A stretch of DNA of 64,000 bases from CAZQVN01 sp964596775 (GTDB lineage: Bacteria > Eisenbacteria > RBG-16-71-46 > JABDJR01 > JAWXBZ01). The notes under the pieces were generated by a model that saw nothing but the letters and a program-made list of their open reading frames with translations, was not told where the DNA came from and did not search any database. Positions within the stretch are counted from its first letter, which is position 1. Every line of letters begins with the position of its first letter. Positions 1 through 8,808 of the stretch are shown piece by piece. The DNA lies in the NCBI GenBank assembly GCA_964596775.1, contig CAZQVN010000014.1, forward strand, positions 1 through 64,000, given 5' to 3'. The position numbers and the translations under genes were made by a program.

Positions 1-53
<53 letters not shown>

Positions 54-73
54 GATGATCCGAAGACAATTAA

Positions 74-102
74 CGCCGGTGCGGCTCAGGGCCGCACCGG
101 CG
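74..102. terminator. Hairpin between convergent tRNA-Ser and the 135-908 gene
   Basis: A perfect 12-bp stem (74-85 with 91-102, starting cgccggtgcggc) encloses a 5-base loop. It sits 20 bases after the tRNA CCA and 33 bases beyond the stop of the minus-strand gene, so it can act in both directions. The T-tract is poor (ttgtcactt), so it is a likely but not textbook intrinsic terminator. Confidence 0.65.
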
Positions 103-134
103 TTGTCACTTCGCTCCTCTTTCCGGCCAACGGG

Positions 135-908
135 TTACGAAACGTCCCCCCGGCGCACGCTGACGTTCTGATCCAGCGTGAAGCGGATCTTCTGCCCCGG
201 CTCGAACGTGAGCTGGGGGCCGCGGGTCAGAAGGGTGGCCGCCGTTCCGGCGGCGCCGCCGATGACGGCGCCCTTCGCGGCATCGCCCTTGCCGTCGCCG
301 AGAATGCCGCCGAGGATGCCGCCGCCGATGGTGCCGCCGCCGATCATCGCCACGTCCTTGTCGGTGCCGGACTTGCTCTGGAACACGGCGCTCCGCGAGC
401 CGAGGTCGTACGTGTGACCGCCCCAGGAAGCCGTGTCGAAGGCAAACTGGAGTTCACCGCGACCGCTGGCCTTGCCGGGCTGCTTGACGCTGATCACGCG
501 CCCGCTCACCGTGGCTCCTCCCGGAATCGCTTCCATGCCGTCCACCATCACCGGCGCCGCGGTCGTGGCGGTGAAGCGATCCCCCTCGTTTGCCGTCTTC
601 GTCGAGATCGTCGACTGCAGGGTCACGACGACCGGCGTTCCGGACGGGATCACGATACGGGGTTCGACCGGGGCCACCTTGTCCACGGCGCCGGCCAGGG
701 ACTCCTTCATTTCGGTGACGTCTCCCTTGTTCATCACCGCGAACACGCCGGCCGCGGTGAGCAGGGCCAGCCCGGCGAACAGGGCGATCACGCCCCCCTT
801 GCCGCGGCGGGATGTCCGGTCGTCCGTCGACGTGTCGAACCGCGACGGGTTCCGCTTCGTCCGGGATTCGGGATTCGCAGGCTCATAGGATGAAGTCTGC
901 CAGTTCAT
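135..908 (-). CDS. Membrane-anchored protein with glycine-zipper C-terminal region
   Basis: A 257-aa protein of unknown role. A basic, Arg/Ser/Thr-rich N-terminus of about 38 residues is followed by one transmembrane segment (around residues 40-57, VIALFAGLALLTAAGVFAV). Next comes an extracytoplasmic part with a conserved-looking block IPSGTPVVVTL...ISTKTANEGD and PGGATVSGRV. A glycine-rich zipper (GGGTIGGGILGGILGD and AVIGGAAGTAATLL) follows, and the protein ends in a beta-rich tail. I chose the ATG at 908 because AGGAGGAG lies 6 bases before it; the in-frame start 11 codons upstream has no such site. Glycine zippers usually pack in membranes or outer-membrane lipoproteins, so an envelope role is inferred. 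No partner gene is apparent. Confidence 0.7.
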   Translation of the reverse strand: MNWQTSSYEPANPESRTKRNPSRFDTSTDDRTSRRGKGGVIALFAGLALLTAAGVFAVMNKGDVTEMKESLAGAVDKVAPVEPRIVIPSGTPVVVTLQSTISTKTANEGDRFTATTAAPVMVDGMEAIPGGATVSGRVISVKQPGKASGRGELQFAFDTASWGGHTYDLGSRSAVFQSKSGTDKDVAMIGGGTIGGGILGGILGDGKGDAAKGAVIGGAAGTAATLLTRGPQLTFEPGQKIRFTLDQNVSVRRGDVS

Positions 909-1258
909 GTCTCTCCTCCTGAGTGTGTGGCGGTCCGCCACTGTCTATGAAGAGGACGGCTCCTGGAGCCGTCCTCTCCGAAAGCGATGCCTGTCGTTCA
1001 CGGGTCATCGCCGGTTGACGCTTCCGTGGAGGAGTCATTGCATCGGGCGTGCCAGAGCCGGTCTGTGTCAGCGCAAAACAATGAACAGCAAAGGTTTGTG
1101 TGGTTCGTGGTTGTGCAGCGGCGGGCCGGGACCCTGCACATTCGTGTCGGGACGGACACAGAACATTCTTCCCGGTGGGTCGGGTTGACTCCCCGGTGGA
1201 TCGGCGCGGTGGGCTGGTCTACCATGCCGGCGTGTCGCGCCACAGGAGGTCTGAAGTC
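909..1258. other. Divergent intergenic region with a strong hairpin at 951-977
   Basis: This 350-bp region separates two divergent genes and should hold both promoters, though I see no convincing -10/-35 pair. Its one clear element is a perfect 12-bp inverted repeat (951-962 with 966-977, arm agaggacggctc) around a 3-base loop. On the minus strand the hairpin would lie in the 5' leader of the glycine-zipper gene, about 43 bases before its start. The rest shows nothing I can support as coding. Confidence 0.5.
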
Positions 1259-2218
1259 ATGACACCGTCCACGTCATCCCGCCCCGTCTTCATAACCGGA
1301 GCCGGGTCCGGCATCGGCCGGGCCACGGCCGTGACGCTGTCCGGTCTCGGTCACCCCGTGTATGCGGCGGCCCGGAAGACCGCCCATCTCGAGGAACTCG
1401 GCGCGATCGGGAACATCACGCCGGTGCGCCTCGATGTCCGCGACCCGGACCAGGCCCGGGCCGCGGTGGAGATGGTTGCCGCGGCGGGGGCCGGGCTGTA
1501 CGCGCTCGTCAACAACGCCGGCGTGGGCGGCATCGGCCCGATCGCCGCGTTCACGGACGACGAGGTGCGCGATCTCTTCGAGGTGAACGTGTTCGGCGTG
1601 GTGCGGATGACGCGGCTGTTCCTGCCGATGCTCCTCGAGGCGCGTGGACGCGTGGTGATCGTGGGGTCGCAGGGGGGATCCATCTCGATGAAGTACTACG
1701 GCCCCTACACGATGACGAAGCATGCGCTCGAGTCGTTCGTCGTGGCGCTCGACGCGGAGATCCGGCCGCACGGCGCGCGGGCCACGATCCTGCAGCCGGG
1801 CGGCGTGATCACCGACATCGGCCGGAACTCGGCCGGGGCCGACGAAGCCCGTTTCCGGCGGGCCGGACCGCCGTTCGATGTCGAGGCGGGGGAGATCCTG
1901 TCGATGCCCGATGGCTCCGAGGCGTTCGATCCGTCCCGACCCGAGTCCGCGGCCAACCGCAATCCGACGCATCCCGACGTCGTGGCGGACGCGGTCCGCG
2001 ACGCGCTGGACGCCGCGGATCCCGCCCTGCGCGTCCTCATCGGCACGCGCTGGGAGGGAAACCGGGTGCTCGATGCCCTGATGAGCCGGATCGACGACGC
2101 GAACGCGTGCCCTTCGCTGCGCTACCCGGAAGAGGAACTGCTGCGGCGCCTCGAAATGGTCCTTCGCATGAAGGGCGGGGACCAGCCGGAACGCGACGCG
2201 AGCGCCCCCCGAACGTAG
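1259..2218 (+). CDS. Short-chain dehydrogenase/reductase (SDR)
   Basis: A 319-aa classical SDR oxidoreductase, expected to be cytoplasmic and NAD(P)-dependent. The Rossmann glycine motif TGAGSGIG is at residues 13-20 and NNAG at 85-88. The catalytic Ser is in IVGSQGG near 137, and the YxxxK pair is Y150/K154. The protein is longer than the usual 250 aa because of an insertion after about residue 190 and an extended C-terminus, a pattern seen in retinol- or hydroxysteroid-dehydrogenase-like SDRs. The ATG at 1259 is preceded by CAGGAGGT with 8-base spacing, so the much longer open frame upstream is not used. Substrate is not deducible; the gene stands alone, divergent from its left neighbour. 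Confidence 0.88.
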   Translation: MTPSTSSRPVFITGAGSGIGRATAVTLSGLGHPVYAAARKTAHLEELGAIGNITPVRLDVRDPDQARAAVEMVAAAGAGLYALVNNAGVGGIGPIAAFTDDEVRDLFEVNVFGVVRMTRLFLPMLLEARGRVVIVGSQGGSISMKYYGPYTMTKHALESFVVALDAEIRPHGARATILQPGGVITDIGRNSAGADEARFRRAGPPFDVEAGEILSMPDGSEAFDPSRPESAANRNPTHPDVVADAVRDALDAADPALRVLIGTRWEGNRVLDALMSRIDDANACPSLRYPEEELLRRLEMVLRMKGGDQPERDASAPRT

Positions 2219-2257
2219 CGGAGAACGACGCCGCAACCGTTCGACGATGAGCGATCG

Positions 2258-3610
2258 TCAACGTCCGGCGATCAGGCTCTTGACCCCGCTCCAGGTCGCG
2301 CGCTCGACCCGCTTTCCCTCGCGCCCGTGCTCATCGAGCCACGGGTTGCTGCCGGCCACGGCCGCGTTTTCCGAAAACGAAACCGAGCCCAGGTGTCCGG
2401 CGGACACGATCGTACGCGGCAGCGCGCAGTTGATGATCTCGACGTTCGCGGTTCCCGGCCGCCGCGTGACCTCGAGCCTGTCCGGCGCATAGGCCGCCAC
2501 GTAGAAGTAGCCCGCCACCTCGACCCTCCCGGTCCGGCAGTTCCCCTGGGGATTCCAGAGGATCAGGTTTCCCGACCCGGGTTCCGGCCAGGCGCGATCC
2601 GCCGTGGAGCGCACCTCCATGTCCGCACAGAGATTCCACGAGAGGATGTCGAGTCCCGTGCCGTTGACGTTCCCTCCTGCCGCCCCGTTCTCGTACATGA
2701 TCCCCGCGGACAGTCCCGAGAGGCTGGTCAGGTGGTCCCGTGCGACGAGGAGGAACACGTGATGAAAGGGGCCCGTGCCCGGCCGGGACAGGCCGGCCGA
2801 GACGACGGCGTCGGCCGGGTCCTCGAGGCGCCCGCGGGCGCAGATGTTGCCCCCCGCGGCGGGCTGCGTGTGCAGCAGCACCCAGGGTATGCCGGGATCG
2901 CCGGTCTGCGGCGGCGGGGGCGGCTCCGTGCCCGGAAGAACATAGGGCGGTGTCGGCGGATCGGGGCAGTTCCGCGCGCAGGAATTGCAGCCCGGACCGG
3001 AACCGAACGCCGCCGAGCCCAGGTCGCTGCCCGCGAGGGTGAACTCCATGTTCAGGCAGTTCGCCAGCCTGGCCGCTCCGCTGGAGGGGCGCCGGATCAC
3101 CTGGAGCACGTCGGGGGTGTACGCGGCCATGTAGAAGTATCCGGCCACGGAAAACTCGGTGGTCTGGCAGCGCGTCGTGCGGTCCCAGACGATCAGCGCC
3201 CCGCCTCCCGGGCGGGGCCACTGGTTGGGCCCCGGCGATGGATAGAACGCGTCGGCGCAGAGGTTCCACGAGAAGATGTCGATGCCGAGGCCGTCGTCGA
3301 CGGCGGAGGCCGCGCCGCCGCCGTACTGGATGCCGCACTCGATGCCGGCCAGTCCGTACATGGAGCCGCGGGCGGCCACGAGGTAGGCGTAGTGCGCGGA
3401 GAGGTCCCCGGACGTGGTCAGCCGGGCGCAGGGGACGGCGGCCGGGGCGCACGCGGCGGGACCGGCCGGCGGACCGACGTGGATCAGGATCTTGCAGCGG
3501 TTGTCGAACGGGGCGCCGGACACGACCGATGCTCCGGTCGCAAGGGCGGCAAGGAGGACGAACAGCGTGAACGGGATCGGACGGGCAGGCAGGGCGCGGG
3601 CTCGATACAT
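2258..3610 (-). CDS. Secreted protein with a duplicated Cys-containing domain and C-terminal TWxxxKS motif
   Basis: A 450-aa exported protein of no recognised family. A signal peptide covers about residues 1-33 (FTLFVLLAALATGASVVSGA). Two copies of the same roughly 100-residue domain follow, at about 72-175 and 282-385. Each contains GxDIxSWNLCAD, then WPxPGxGxLIxW, then VAGYFYxAAYxPDxLxVxRRP. A Pro-rich linker (217-235) separates them. The tail ATWSGVKSLIAGR resembles the ends of the proteins at 7904-8757 and 8809-9468. The chosen ATG at 3610 has GGAG seven bases upstream; an ATG two codons earlier overlaps that site. Location is probably cell surface or secreted; function unknown. Confidence 0.75.
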   Translation of the reverse strand: MYRARALPARPIPFTLFVLLAALATGASVVSGAPFDNRCKILIHVGPPAGPAACAPAAVPCARLTTSGDLSAHYAYLVAARGSMYGLAGIECGIQYGGGAASAVDDGLGIDIFSWNLCADAFYPSPGPNQWPRPGGGALIVWDRTTRCQTTEFSVAGYFYMAAYTPDVLQVIRRPSSGAARLANCLNMEFTLAGSDLGSAAFGSGPGCNSCARNCPDPPTPPYVLPGTEPPPPPQTGDPGIPWVLLHTQPAAGGNICARGRLEDPADAVVSAGLSRPGTGPFHHVFLLVARDHLTSLSGLSAGIMYENGAAGGNVNGTGLDILSWNLCADMEVRSTADRAWPEPGSGNLILWNPQGNCRTGRVEVAGYFYVAAYAPDRLEVTRRPGTANVEIINCALPRTIVSAGHLGSVSFSENAAVAGSNPWLDEHGREGKRVERATWSGVKSLIAGR

Positions 3611-3689
3611 GGCCATCTCCACAAGCCCGGGTTGCGTCACATGGAAGTTATAGACGATTCCCCGTACCGGCAACCCCGCGCATCGACAG

Positions 3690-3722
3690 GAACGGGCTGC
3701 TCGACGGATGAGCAGCCCGTTC
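3690..3722 (-). terminator. Intrinsic-type hairpin downstream of the subtilase gene
   Basis: A perfect 13-bp stem (3690-3702 with 3710-3722, arm gaacgggctgctc) encloses a 7-base loop. It lies between the subtilase stop at 3810 and the start of the next minus-strand gene at 3610, so it most likely ends subtilase transcription. No good U-tract follows on the minus strand, which lowers confidence. Confidence 0.6.
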
Positions 3723-3809
3723 ACGAAGTCTGGAGATGGGTAAAGCCGGACGGCCCGTCCCCGGTAAAGCCCCGACGCAATCCCGGAGACGCGACCGTCC
3801 GTTGGCAAC

Positions 3810-6800
3810 CTAGCGCAGCCGGATCATCCGGCGCGTTTCGAGGTACCGGTTCGGCACCTCCATCCGGTAGAAGTAGAGCCCGGCCGAGGTGCTCCGGCCG
3901 CCGTCATCGCGACCGTCCCACGCCACTTCCTGCTGCCCCCTGTCGAGAACCCCGTCGACGAGCGTCCGGACCAGCGCCCCGCGCACATCGAACACCATGA
4001 GCCGCACCCGCGACGTTTCACCGAGCCGGAAGCGGATCAGCGTGCCGGACGCCTGGAACGGGTTCGGCGCGTTCTGGGCGAGAGAGAACGCCGGGCGGAA
4101 CGCGGACACGTCCACGTTCCACGGCCCGAGGGTTTCCGTGCGTCCGTCGGCGTAGACGGCATGGAGACGGTACCAGGCATGGTCGCCCGACTCGGTGGGG
4201 GACCGGTCGATGAACTGGTACACGCCGTCGCCGAGAACCGGGCTCGCGTTGACTTTCGCGTAGGTGCCGGTCTCGCTGCCGGAACGGTAGACGTCGAACT
4301 GCACGGTCGACGGTCCGGATGCCACCGCCCACTCCAGGCGCAGCCCGTCATCGGTTGCCTGCGAGCTGAAGTGAGCCACGAACGGCGATCCCGACGTGGC
4401 GTTGGACAGGCACTCGTCCAGGTCGAGCGTGAAGTCCGTTTCCGCCGGCACCAGGTAGCCGACGATCACGAACGTGTAGTTCCCCGCCGGCAGGTTGTCG
4501 ATGACGAAGGACTCGGGAGAGCTGAACGTGGCGGCGCCCCCGACGCCGTTGCCGTTCGCGTCGTACACGGTGATGTCCAGGTCGGCGGCCGGTCCGGTGT
4601 TCCAGGAGAGGAGCGCGGACAGCCGTACCGCATCCACCGGAAGGTTGACGGAGATCGTGTCCGAGTCCGCGGTTCCGAGGTCCGAGGATCCGACCGAACT
4701 CGTTCCGGTGAACTGCACGGAGGTGATGGTGCAGCTGCCGAGCAGCGGCGGGACGCCGGCCTTGACCGTGACGATGACTTCCTCCGTCACGTCGGGATGG
4801 GTGCCGTCGTTCACCGCGAACGTGATGACGTATTCGTTTCCGAGATACTGCGGAGGCGTCCAGTCGAAGCAGCGCGTGACCGGATCGAAAGTGGCCCCGG
4901 CGGGAAGTCCGGACGCCGAGTACGTCAGCGCCCCGTTCTCCGGATCCACGGCGCCGACCTTGAACTGCAGGTGGTTTCCGGCGATCACCGACTGATCGTT
5001 GATCGGGTTCCAGTACGGGGGCAGGTTGCCGTTCGGATCCACGTCGTGGAGGCGGATGGAAATCGTCTCCGTGTCGTCGAGCGGCGCCAGGATGTCGTCG
5101 TCCTGGACCCGGAACGTGGCGGTGAACGTCGTCGTGGTCGCGACCGCATTGTACGCCGGGCTCCAGGAGAACGTCCGCGTGGCCGGCGTGAACGAGGCGC
5201 CCGGCGGCAGGGCCGTGGCCGAGTAGGTCAGGTTGTCGCCGTCCGGATCATGCGCGTCGATCGTGAACTCGAGCGTCCGTCCTTCCAGTGCCTCGCGGTT
5301 TCCGATCGGGTGGAGCACCGGGGCGTGATTCGTGGAGAGGGCCGGGTCGTTCGGAATCCAGAACACGGTCGTGGTCGTTTCCACCGTCGGCGTCGGCGGG
5401 TTCAGCGCGCTGTAGGTCACGTCGCCGCCCGGCGCGTGGTGCACGATGCGGAAGAAGTCCACGCGGCCGGCGCGGTTCACGAACCCGGCCTCGGTCACCG
5501 CCAGGAACCACGGGTCGCCCGCCGAGGGGGGCAGGACCTGCGAGGCGCCGAAATCGCGGTCGGTCAGGGTGAGGTGGTAGAAGCGCTGCTGATTGCCCGC
5601 TTCCGCCGTGCCGGGCACGGACTTGACGGAGTCCGCCGCGCCCGAACCGGGCGCCGGAATCAGGTATTCGGCGGTCCGGGTGGGGTCGCTGAGGTCCGTT
5701 CCGCTGCCCAGGTACACGAGCAGGTCGTTGTCCGGCGTGTTGTGGGTGATCGACCAGTACAGCGTGGCCACCGGAGTCGGAGGATCGTAGACGACCGGGA
5801 AGGCCGGCTCGTCGTGCGCCTGCGAGGCGGTGTCGATCCAGCGGACGCGGTACCAGTACGTCTCGCCCGGGATCAGGCCGGCATCGCGGTCCTGGTACGT
5901 GTAGTTCGTGCGGTTGCCGTCACGATGAATGAACGGGTCGCCGACGGGGGTGACGGGGGTCGTCGTGATCACGTGGAACGCGCCGCGTCCGCCGTAGAGC
6001 GGATCGGCACGGAGAACATGAAACCCGGTCACGTTGACCTCGCGCTGGGTGGTCCAGCGGATGTCCATGCCGCCGGCCACCGCTTCGCCCGACTCGCTGA
6101 TCACCTGCGTGCGGTTCGGGTAGCGCGATTCCATGACCGCGGCGTAGGCGTTCGGGTTGCCCCAGCCCCAGGACGGATGATAGTTCGGATCGATGGACTG
6201 GTAGCCGGGCTGGGCACCCGGCGCCTGCTTGCCGCCCGTTTTCCGGTGGTCCGACGTGTCCTGGAGAATCCGGCGCACTTCCGCGGGGGAGATGCCGGGA
6301 CACGCCTGGACGATCAGGGCGCAGAGTCCTGCGGCCATCGGGCAGGACATCGACGTTCCGTTGACCGTCGTGTAGTTGTGCCCGCTGGACATCGTCAACG
6401 TGCCCTGAACGGAGGTGATCCCGGCGCCGGGCGGGCACACGGACGGCTTCATCTCGTCCAGGCTGTCGCCGTCGGCGTCGTTCAGCCGCGGTCCCTCGTT
6501 GGAGAAGCTGGCCACGCCGTCGTCGCCGCGGGCGAGCGTGTTGTAGTCGATGGCCGCGCCGATCGACAGCGCCAGGTCTGCGGCCGACGGGGCGCCGATG
6601 CCGGCGACGTTTCCGTCGTTGCCCGTGGACACGCAGACGACGAGCCCGGCCCGCACGGCCGCATTCACCGCGGCGGAGGACGCGTCGGTGCCGTCGGTCG
6701 GGTCGCTGCCGAGGCTCATGTTCACGACCTGGATGCCGCGGTACACGGTGTCGGCGCCCGCCAGTCCCCAGTCGTCGTCCTTGTGATAGATGCACCATTC

Positions 6801-7661
6801 GAGGCCGTCGGCGGCGCCGAGACCCACGCCGGCGTCCGTCAGGACCTTGCAGTCGACGAGCCGTGCATCCGGGGCCACGCCACGGTAGAAGCCGTAGTTG
6901 CCGTCGGTGACGATGCCCGTCGGTCCGCCGGTGCCCATGGCCGTTCCGGCCACGTGCGACCCGTGCGAGAGGTCCGGGCTGCGGTCCACCGGGTTCTCGC
7001 TTCCGGTAAGCGGCGTGTTCAGGTTCGGGTCGCCGTTGGAAAAGTTGCCGCCGCCGACCCACTTGCCGATCAGCGATTCATGGCCGGGGTAGTTCGATGT
7101 CGAGTCCGGCGCGTCGTTGACTCCGGTGTCGAGGATCGCGATGACGACGCAGCGGCCGGTCATGCCCAGGTCCTCGGTGACCGACGGGAACGCCTTGTAG
7201 CCGGATCCGGCCACCTGCATCGTCTTCGTGGCGTTGTCGTTCACGACGGACATGTACGGAAGCGCCTCGATCCGGTCCACGCCGGGGAGGGCGAGAATCG
7301 CCTGCAGCTGTTCCCAGGTGGCCCGCGTGCGGACGTAGTCGATGTACAGGTAGCGCTTGACCGTGTGGGTCACGAGATTTTCCACGGCCTTGCGGTCGGC
7401 TTCGGTCGGACGGTGATCGAAGCGGACGTAGACGCCGTAGACGGATTCGCCGCCGGCGGTCGTGAGATCGAAGCGGAGCGGAGCGGAAAGGTCACCGTTG
7501 CGGTGGGCCATGGCCGGGCCCTGCGTGTGGACCGCGGCGATGCGGTCGTCCATGCCGTCGCCGTTCCGGTCCCAGGTCCACGGCGTCGCCGCCGCGGCCG
7601 GCCAGCCGGCCGTGGTCAGGAGCAGGGCTCCAAGAATCAGGGATATCGGGGCTTTCTTCAC
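3810..7661 (-). CDS. Large secreted subtilisin-like serine peptidase (S8) with Ig-like domains and FlgD-like C-terminus
   Basis: A 1283-aa exported protease. A signal peptide (about 1-25) and an inhibitor-like prodomain precede the catalytic domain. The catalytic triad is Asp178 (VIAILDTGVND), His236 (SHGSHVAGT) and Ser437 (NGTSMSCPMAAG), with oxyanion Asn348 (STGND). Downstream are FN3-like segments and two tandem Ig-like domains of the putative-Ig (He_PIG) type, recognised by DPDGDNLTYSA and DPENGALTYSA. Then come a pre-peptidase-C-like beta domain and a terminal FlgD-like Ig domain (FDVRGALVRTL, WDGRDDGGRSTSAGLYFYR), the type used for C-terminal sorting in FCB bacteria. The GTG at 7661 is chosen because GGGAGGAAG lies just upstream and the signal peptide begins there. 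Confidence 0.92.
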   Translation of the reverse strand: MKKAPISLILGALLLTTAGWPAAAATPWTWDRNGDGMDDRIAAVHTQGPAMAHRNGDLSAPLRFDLTTAGGESVYGVYVRFDHRPTEADRKAVENLVTHTVKRYLYIDYVRTRATWEQLQAILALPGVDRIEALPYMSVVNDNATKTMQVAGSGYKAFPSVTEDLGMTGRCVVIAILDTGVNDAPDSTSNYPGHESLIGKWVGGGNFSNGDPNLNTPLTGSENPVDRSPDLSHGSHVAGTAMGTGGPTGIVTDGNYGFYRGVAPDARLVDCKVLTDAGVGLGAADGLEWCIYHKDDDWGLAGADTVYRGIQVVNMSLGSDPTDGTDASSAAVNAAVRAGLVVCVSTGNDGNVAGIGAPSAADLALSIGAAIDYNTLARGDDGVASFSNEGPRLNDADGDSLDEMKPSVCPPGAGITSVQGTLTMSSGHNYTTVNGTSMSCPMAAGLCALIVQACPGISPAEVRRILQDTSDHRKTGGKQAPGAQPGYQSIDPNYHPSWGWGNPNAYAAVMESRYPNRTQVISESGEAVAGGMDIRWTTQREVNVTGFHVLRADPLYGGRGAFHVITTTPVTPVGDPFIHRDGNRTNYTYQDRDAGLIPGETYWYRVRWIDTASQAHDEPAFPVVYDPPTPVATLYWSITHNTPDNDLLVYLGSGTDLSDPTRTAEYLIPAPGSGAADSVKSVPGTAEAGNQQRFYHLTLTDRDFGASQVLPPSAGDPWFLAVTEAGFVNRAGRVDFFRIVHHAPGGDVTYSALNPPTPTVETTTTVFWIPNDPALSTNHAPVLHPIGNREALEGRTLEFTIDAHDPDGDNLTYSATALPPGASFTPATRTFSWSPAYNAVATTTTFTATFRVQDDDILAPLDDTETISIRLHDVDPNGNLPPYWNPINDQSVIAGNHLQFKVGAVDPENGALTYSASGLPAGATFDPVTRCFDWTPPQYLGNEYVITFAVNDGTHPDVTEEVIVTVKAGVPPLLGSCTITSVQFTGTSSVGSSDLGTADSDTISVNLPVDAVRLSALLSWNTGPAADLDITVYDANGNGVGGAATFSSPESFVIDNLPAGNYTFVIVGYLVPAETDFTLDLDECLSNATSGSPFVAHFSSQATDDGLRLEWAVASGPSTVQFDVYRSGSETGTYAKVNASPVLGDGVYQFIDRSPTESGDHAWYRLHAVYADGRTETLGPWNVDVSAFRPAFSLAQNAPNPFQASGTLIRFRLGETSRVRLMVFDVRGALVRTLVDGVLDRGQQEVAWDGRDDGGRSTSAGLYFYRMEVPNRYLETRRMIRLR

Positions 7662-7852
7662 GTCTTCCTCCCTCAGCACTTGCGCACCGGGCTTGAGCCG
7701 GACCGGGTTCGGGCGGGTCGGTGCCGGAGCGCGTGGATGTGAACAGGGGAAAAAGTGCCATCGCAGGGTTGGCTGAGACTTGACTGAGCCTGTTCGGGAG
7801 GGGGCAAATCAATGTCTTGCAGCGGGATAGGAAATATAGGGGCTCGATGCGC

Positions 7853-7884
7853 AAAAAAAAGCCCCGGCCGGGAAAGGCCGGGGC
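7853..7884 (-). terminator. Intrinsic terminator of the 7904-8757 gene
   Basis: A perfect 9-bp GC stem (7861-7869 with 7876-7884, gccccggcc) has a 6-base loop. Read on the minus strand it is followed at once by eight Us (the A-run at 7853-7860). It lies 20 bases past the stop codon at 7904. This is the clearest Rho-independent terminator in the window. Confidence 0.92.
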
Positions 7885-7903
7885 TTCGGGTTCGCTCTGG
7901 GCG

Positions 7904-8757
7904 TTACTGGCGGTACAGCGACTTAACGCGGCTCCAGGTGGCGGGCTCGGTGGCGATCGGGCAGTTGAAATCGATCTTGCCGTCGTGGCGGTAGAGGTAG
8001 CCGGGGATTCCGACATCCGTCCGCCAGGTCATTCCGCCGGTGAACAGGCCGGGGCAGGGCTGTCCGCCCCGTCCGGTCAGGTTGAGCAGCGTTCCACCGG
8101 TCCAGAGGATATCCCCCTCGGCGTTGCCGGTCTGGAACGGGGTGAAGTTGTTCGTCTGCGTGTAGAACTGGGTGAAGNNNNNNNNNNNNNNNNNNNNNNN
8201 NNNNNNNNNNNNNNNNNNNNNNNNNNNNNNNNNNNNNNNNNNNNNNNNNNNNNNNNNNNNNNNNNNNNNNNNNNNNNGTTGCCGGTCTGGAACGGGGTGA
8301 AGTTGTTCGTCTGCGTGTAGAACTGGGTGAAGTTCCCTTCGAGGAGCAGGGTTCCGTCGACGAACGTGGATGGAACCTGTGCGTTCGGAGGATTCGGAGC
8401 GAACACGGCGTCGCGCGGCATGCCTTCGTACACCCGGATCGTTCCGCCGTTGTAGTTCGTCGTGTAGAACTGCGTCGCCGGCGGTCCCTGGGTCACCGTG
8501 CCCTGGGAGATCAGTCCGAAAATGTAGAACGTGTAGTCCTTCGTCGGATCGTCCGCATTGAGAAAATCCAGGGGAGGGCCGAAATCGCTAATGATCCCCA
8601 CGATCTTCAGTTCGCTGCCGGGATTCGAGTTGTTGAATGTGGCGCCGGGTTCGAAGAAGTAGGCGGGGTCCCAGTCGAGTACCGGACCGGCCGTCGTCAC
8701 CGGAACCGCAACGGTTGTCAGGAAAGCAAGGGCAAGGAGCGTTCTCGAGAGCTTCAT
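7904..8757 (-). CDS. Small secreted protein with C-terminal TWxxxKS motif (interrupted by an artificial N gap)
   Basis: The reading frame breaks at a 100-N gap flanked by identical 55-bp copies. Removing the gap plus one copy (155 bp) gives one continuous frame of 232 aa, so the gene is probably whole. A signal peptide (about 1-23, LLALAFLTTVAVPVTTA) is followed by a beta-rich domain. The ending PATWSRVKSLYRQ matches the tail of the protein at 2258-3610. Its neighbour at 8809-9468 is a diverged relative: both start the mature region with GPxLxxD, share a (V/S)DGTLxLxG block and have a Gly/Asn-rich middle. No known family or enzymatic motif is visible. A cell-surface role is inferred. Confidence 0.7.
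8123..8332. other. Assembly gap: 100 N flanked by identical 55-bp copies
   Basis: Positions 8178-8277 are N. The 55 bases before the gap (8123-8177) are identical to the 55 after it (8278-8332). The same 55-base duplication occurs at both other N gaps in the window. This points to contigs sharing one 55-mer that a scaffolder joined with a fixed-size gap, not to a biological repeat. Confidence 0.9.
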
Positions 8758-8808
8758 GGTTTATTTCCCTTCTGGACGAGACGCACCGGGGTGCGTCCTC
8801 CGGCTGTT

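Noticed and set aside
998..1243. Small minus-strand open frame in the divergent region
   Set aside because: No ribosome site, no domain, and Cys/Thr/Arg composition unlike neighbouring genes.
4161..7742. 1193-codon open frame on the plus strand across the subtilase
   Set aside because: It is the antisense shadow of a GC-rich gene: Arg/Val/Gly/His-rich, no domain motif, while the minus strand carries a full catalytic triad.
8123..8332. 55-bp direct repeats as possible attachment sites or target duplications
   Set aside because: They occur only at N runs, are always exactly 55 bp and restore frames when collapsed, so they are assembly overlaps.
8077..8757. Apparent frameshifted C-terminus of the small secreted protein across the N run
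   Set aside because: The frame is broken only by the artificial gap plus duplicated 55 bp; the correct C-terminus continues to 7904.
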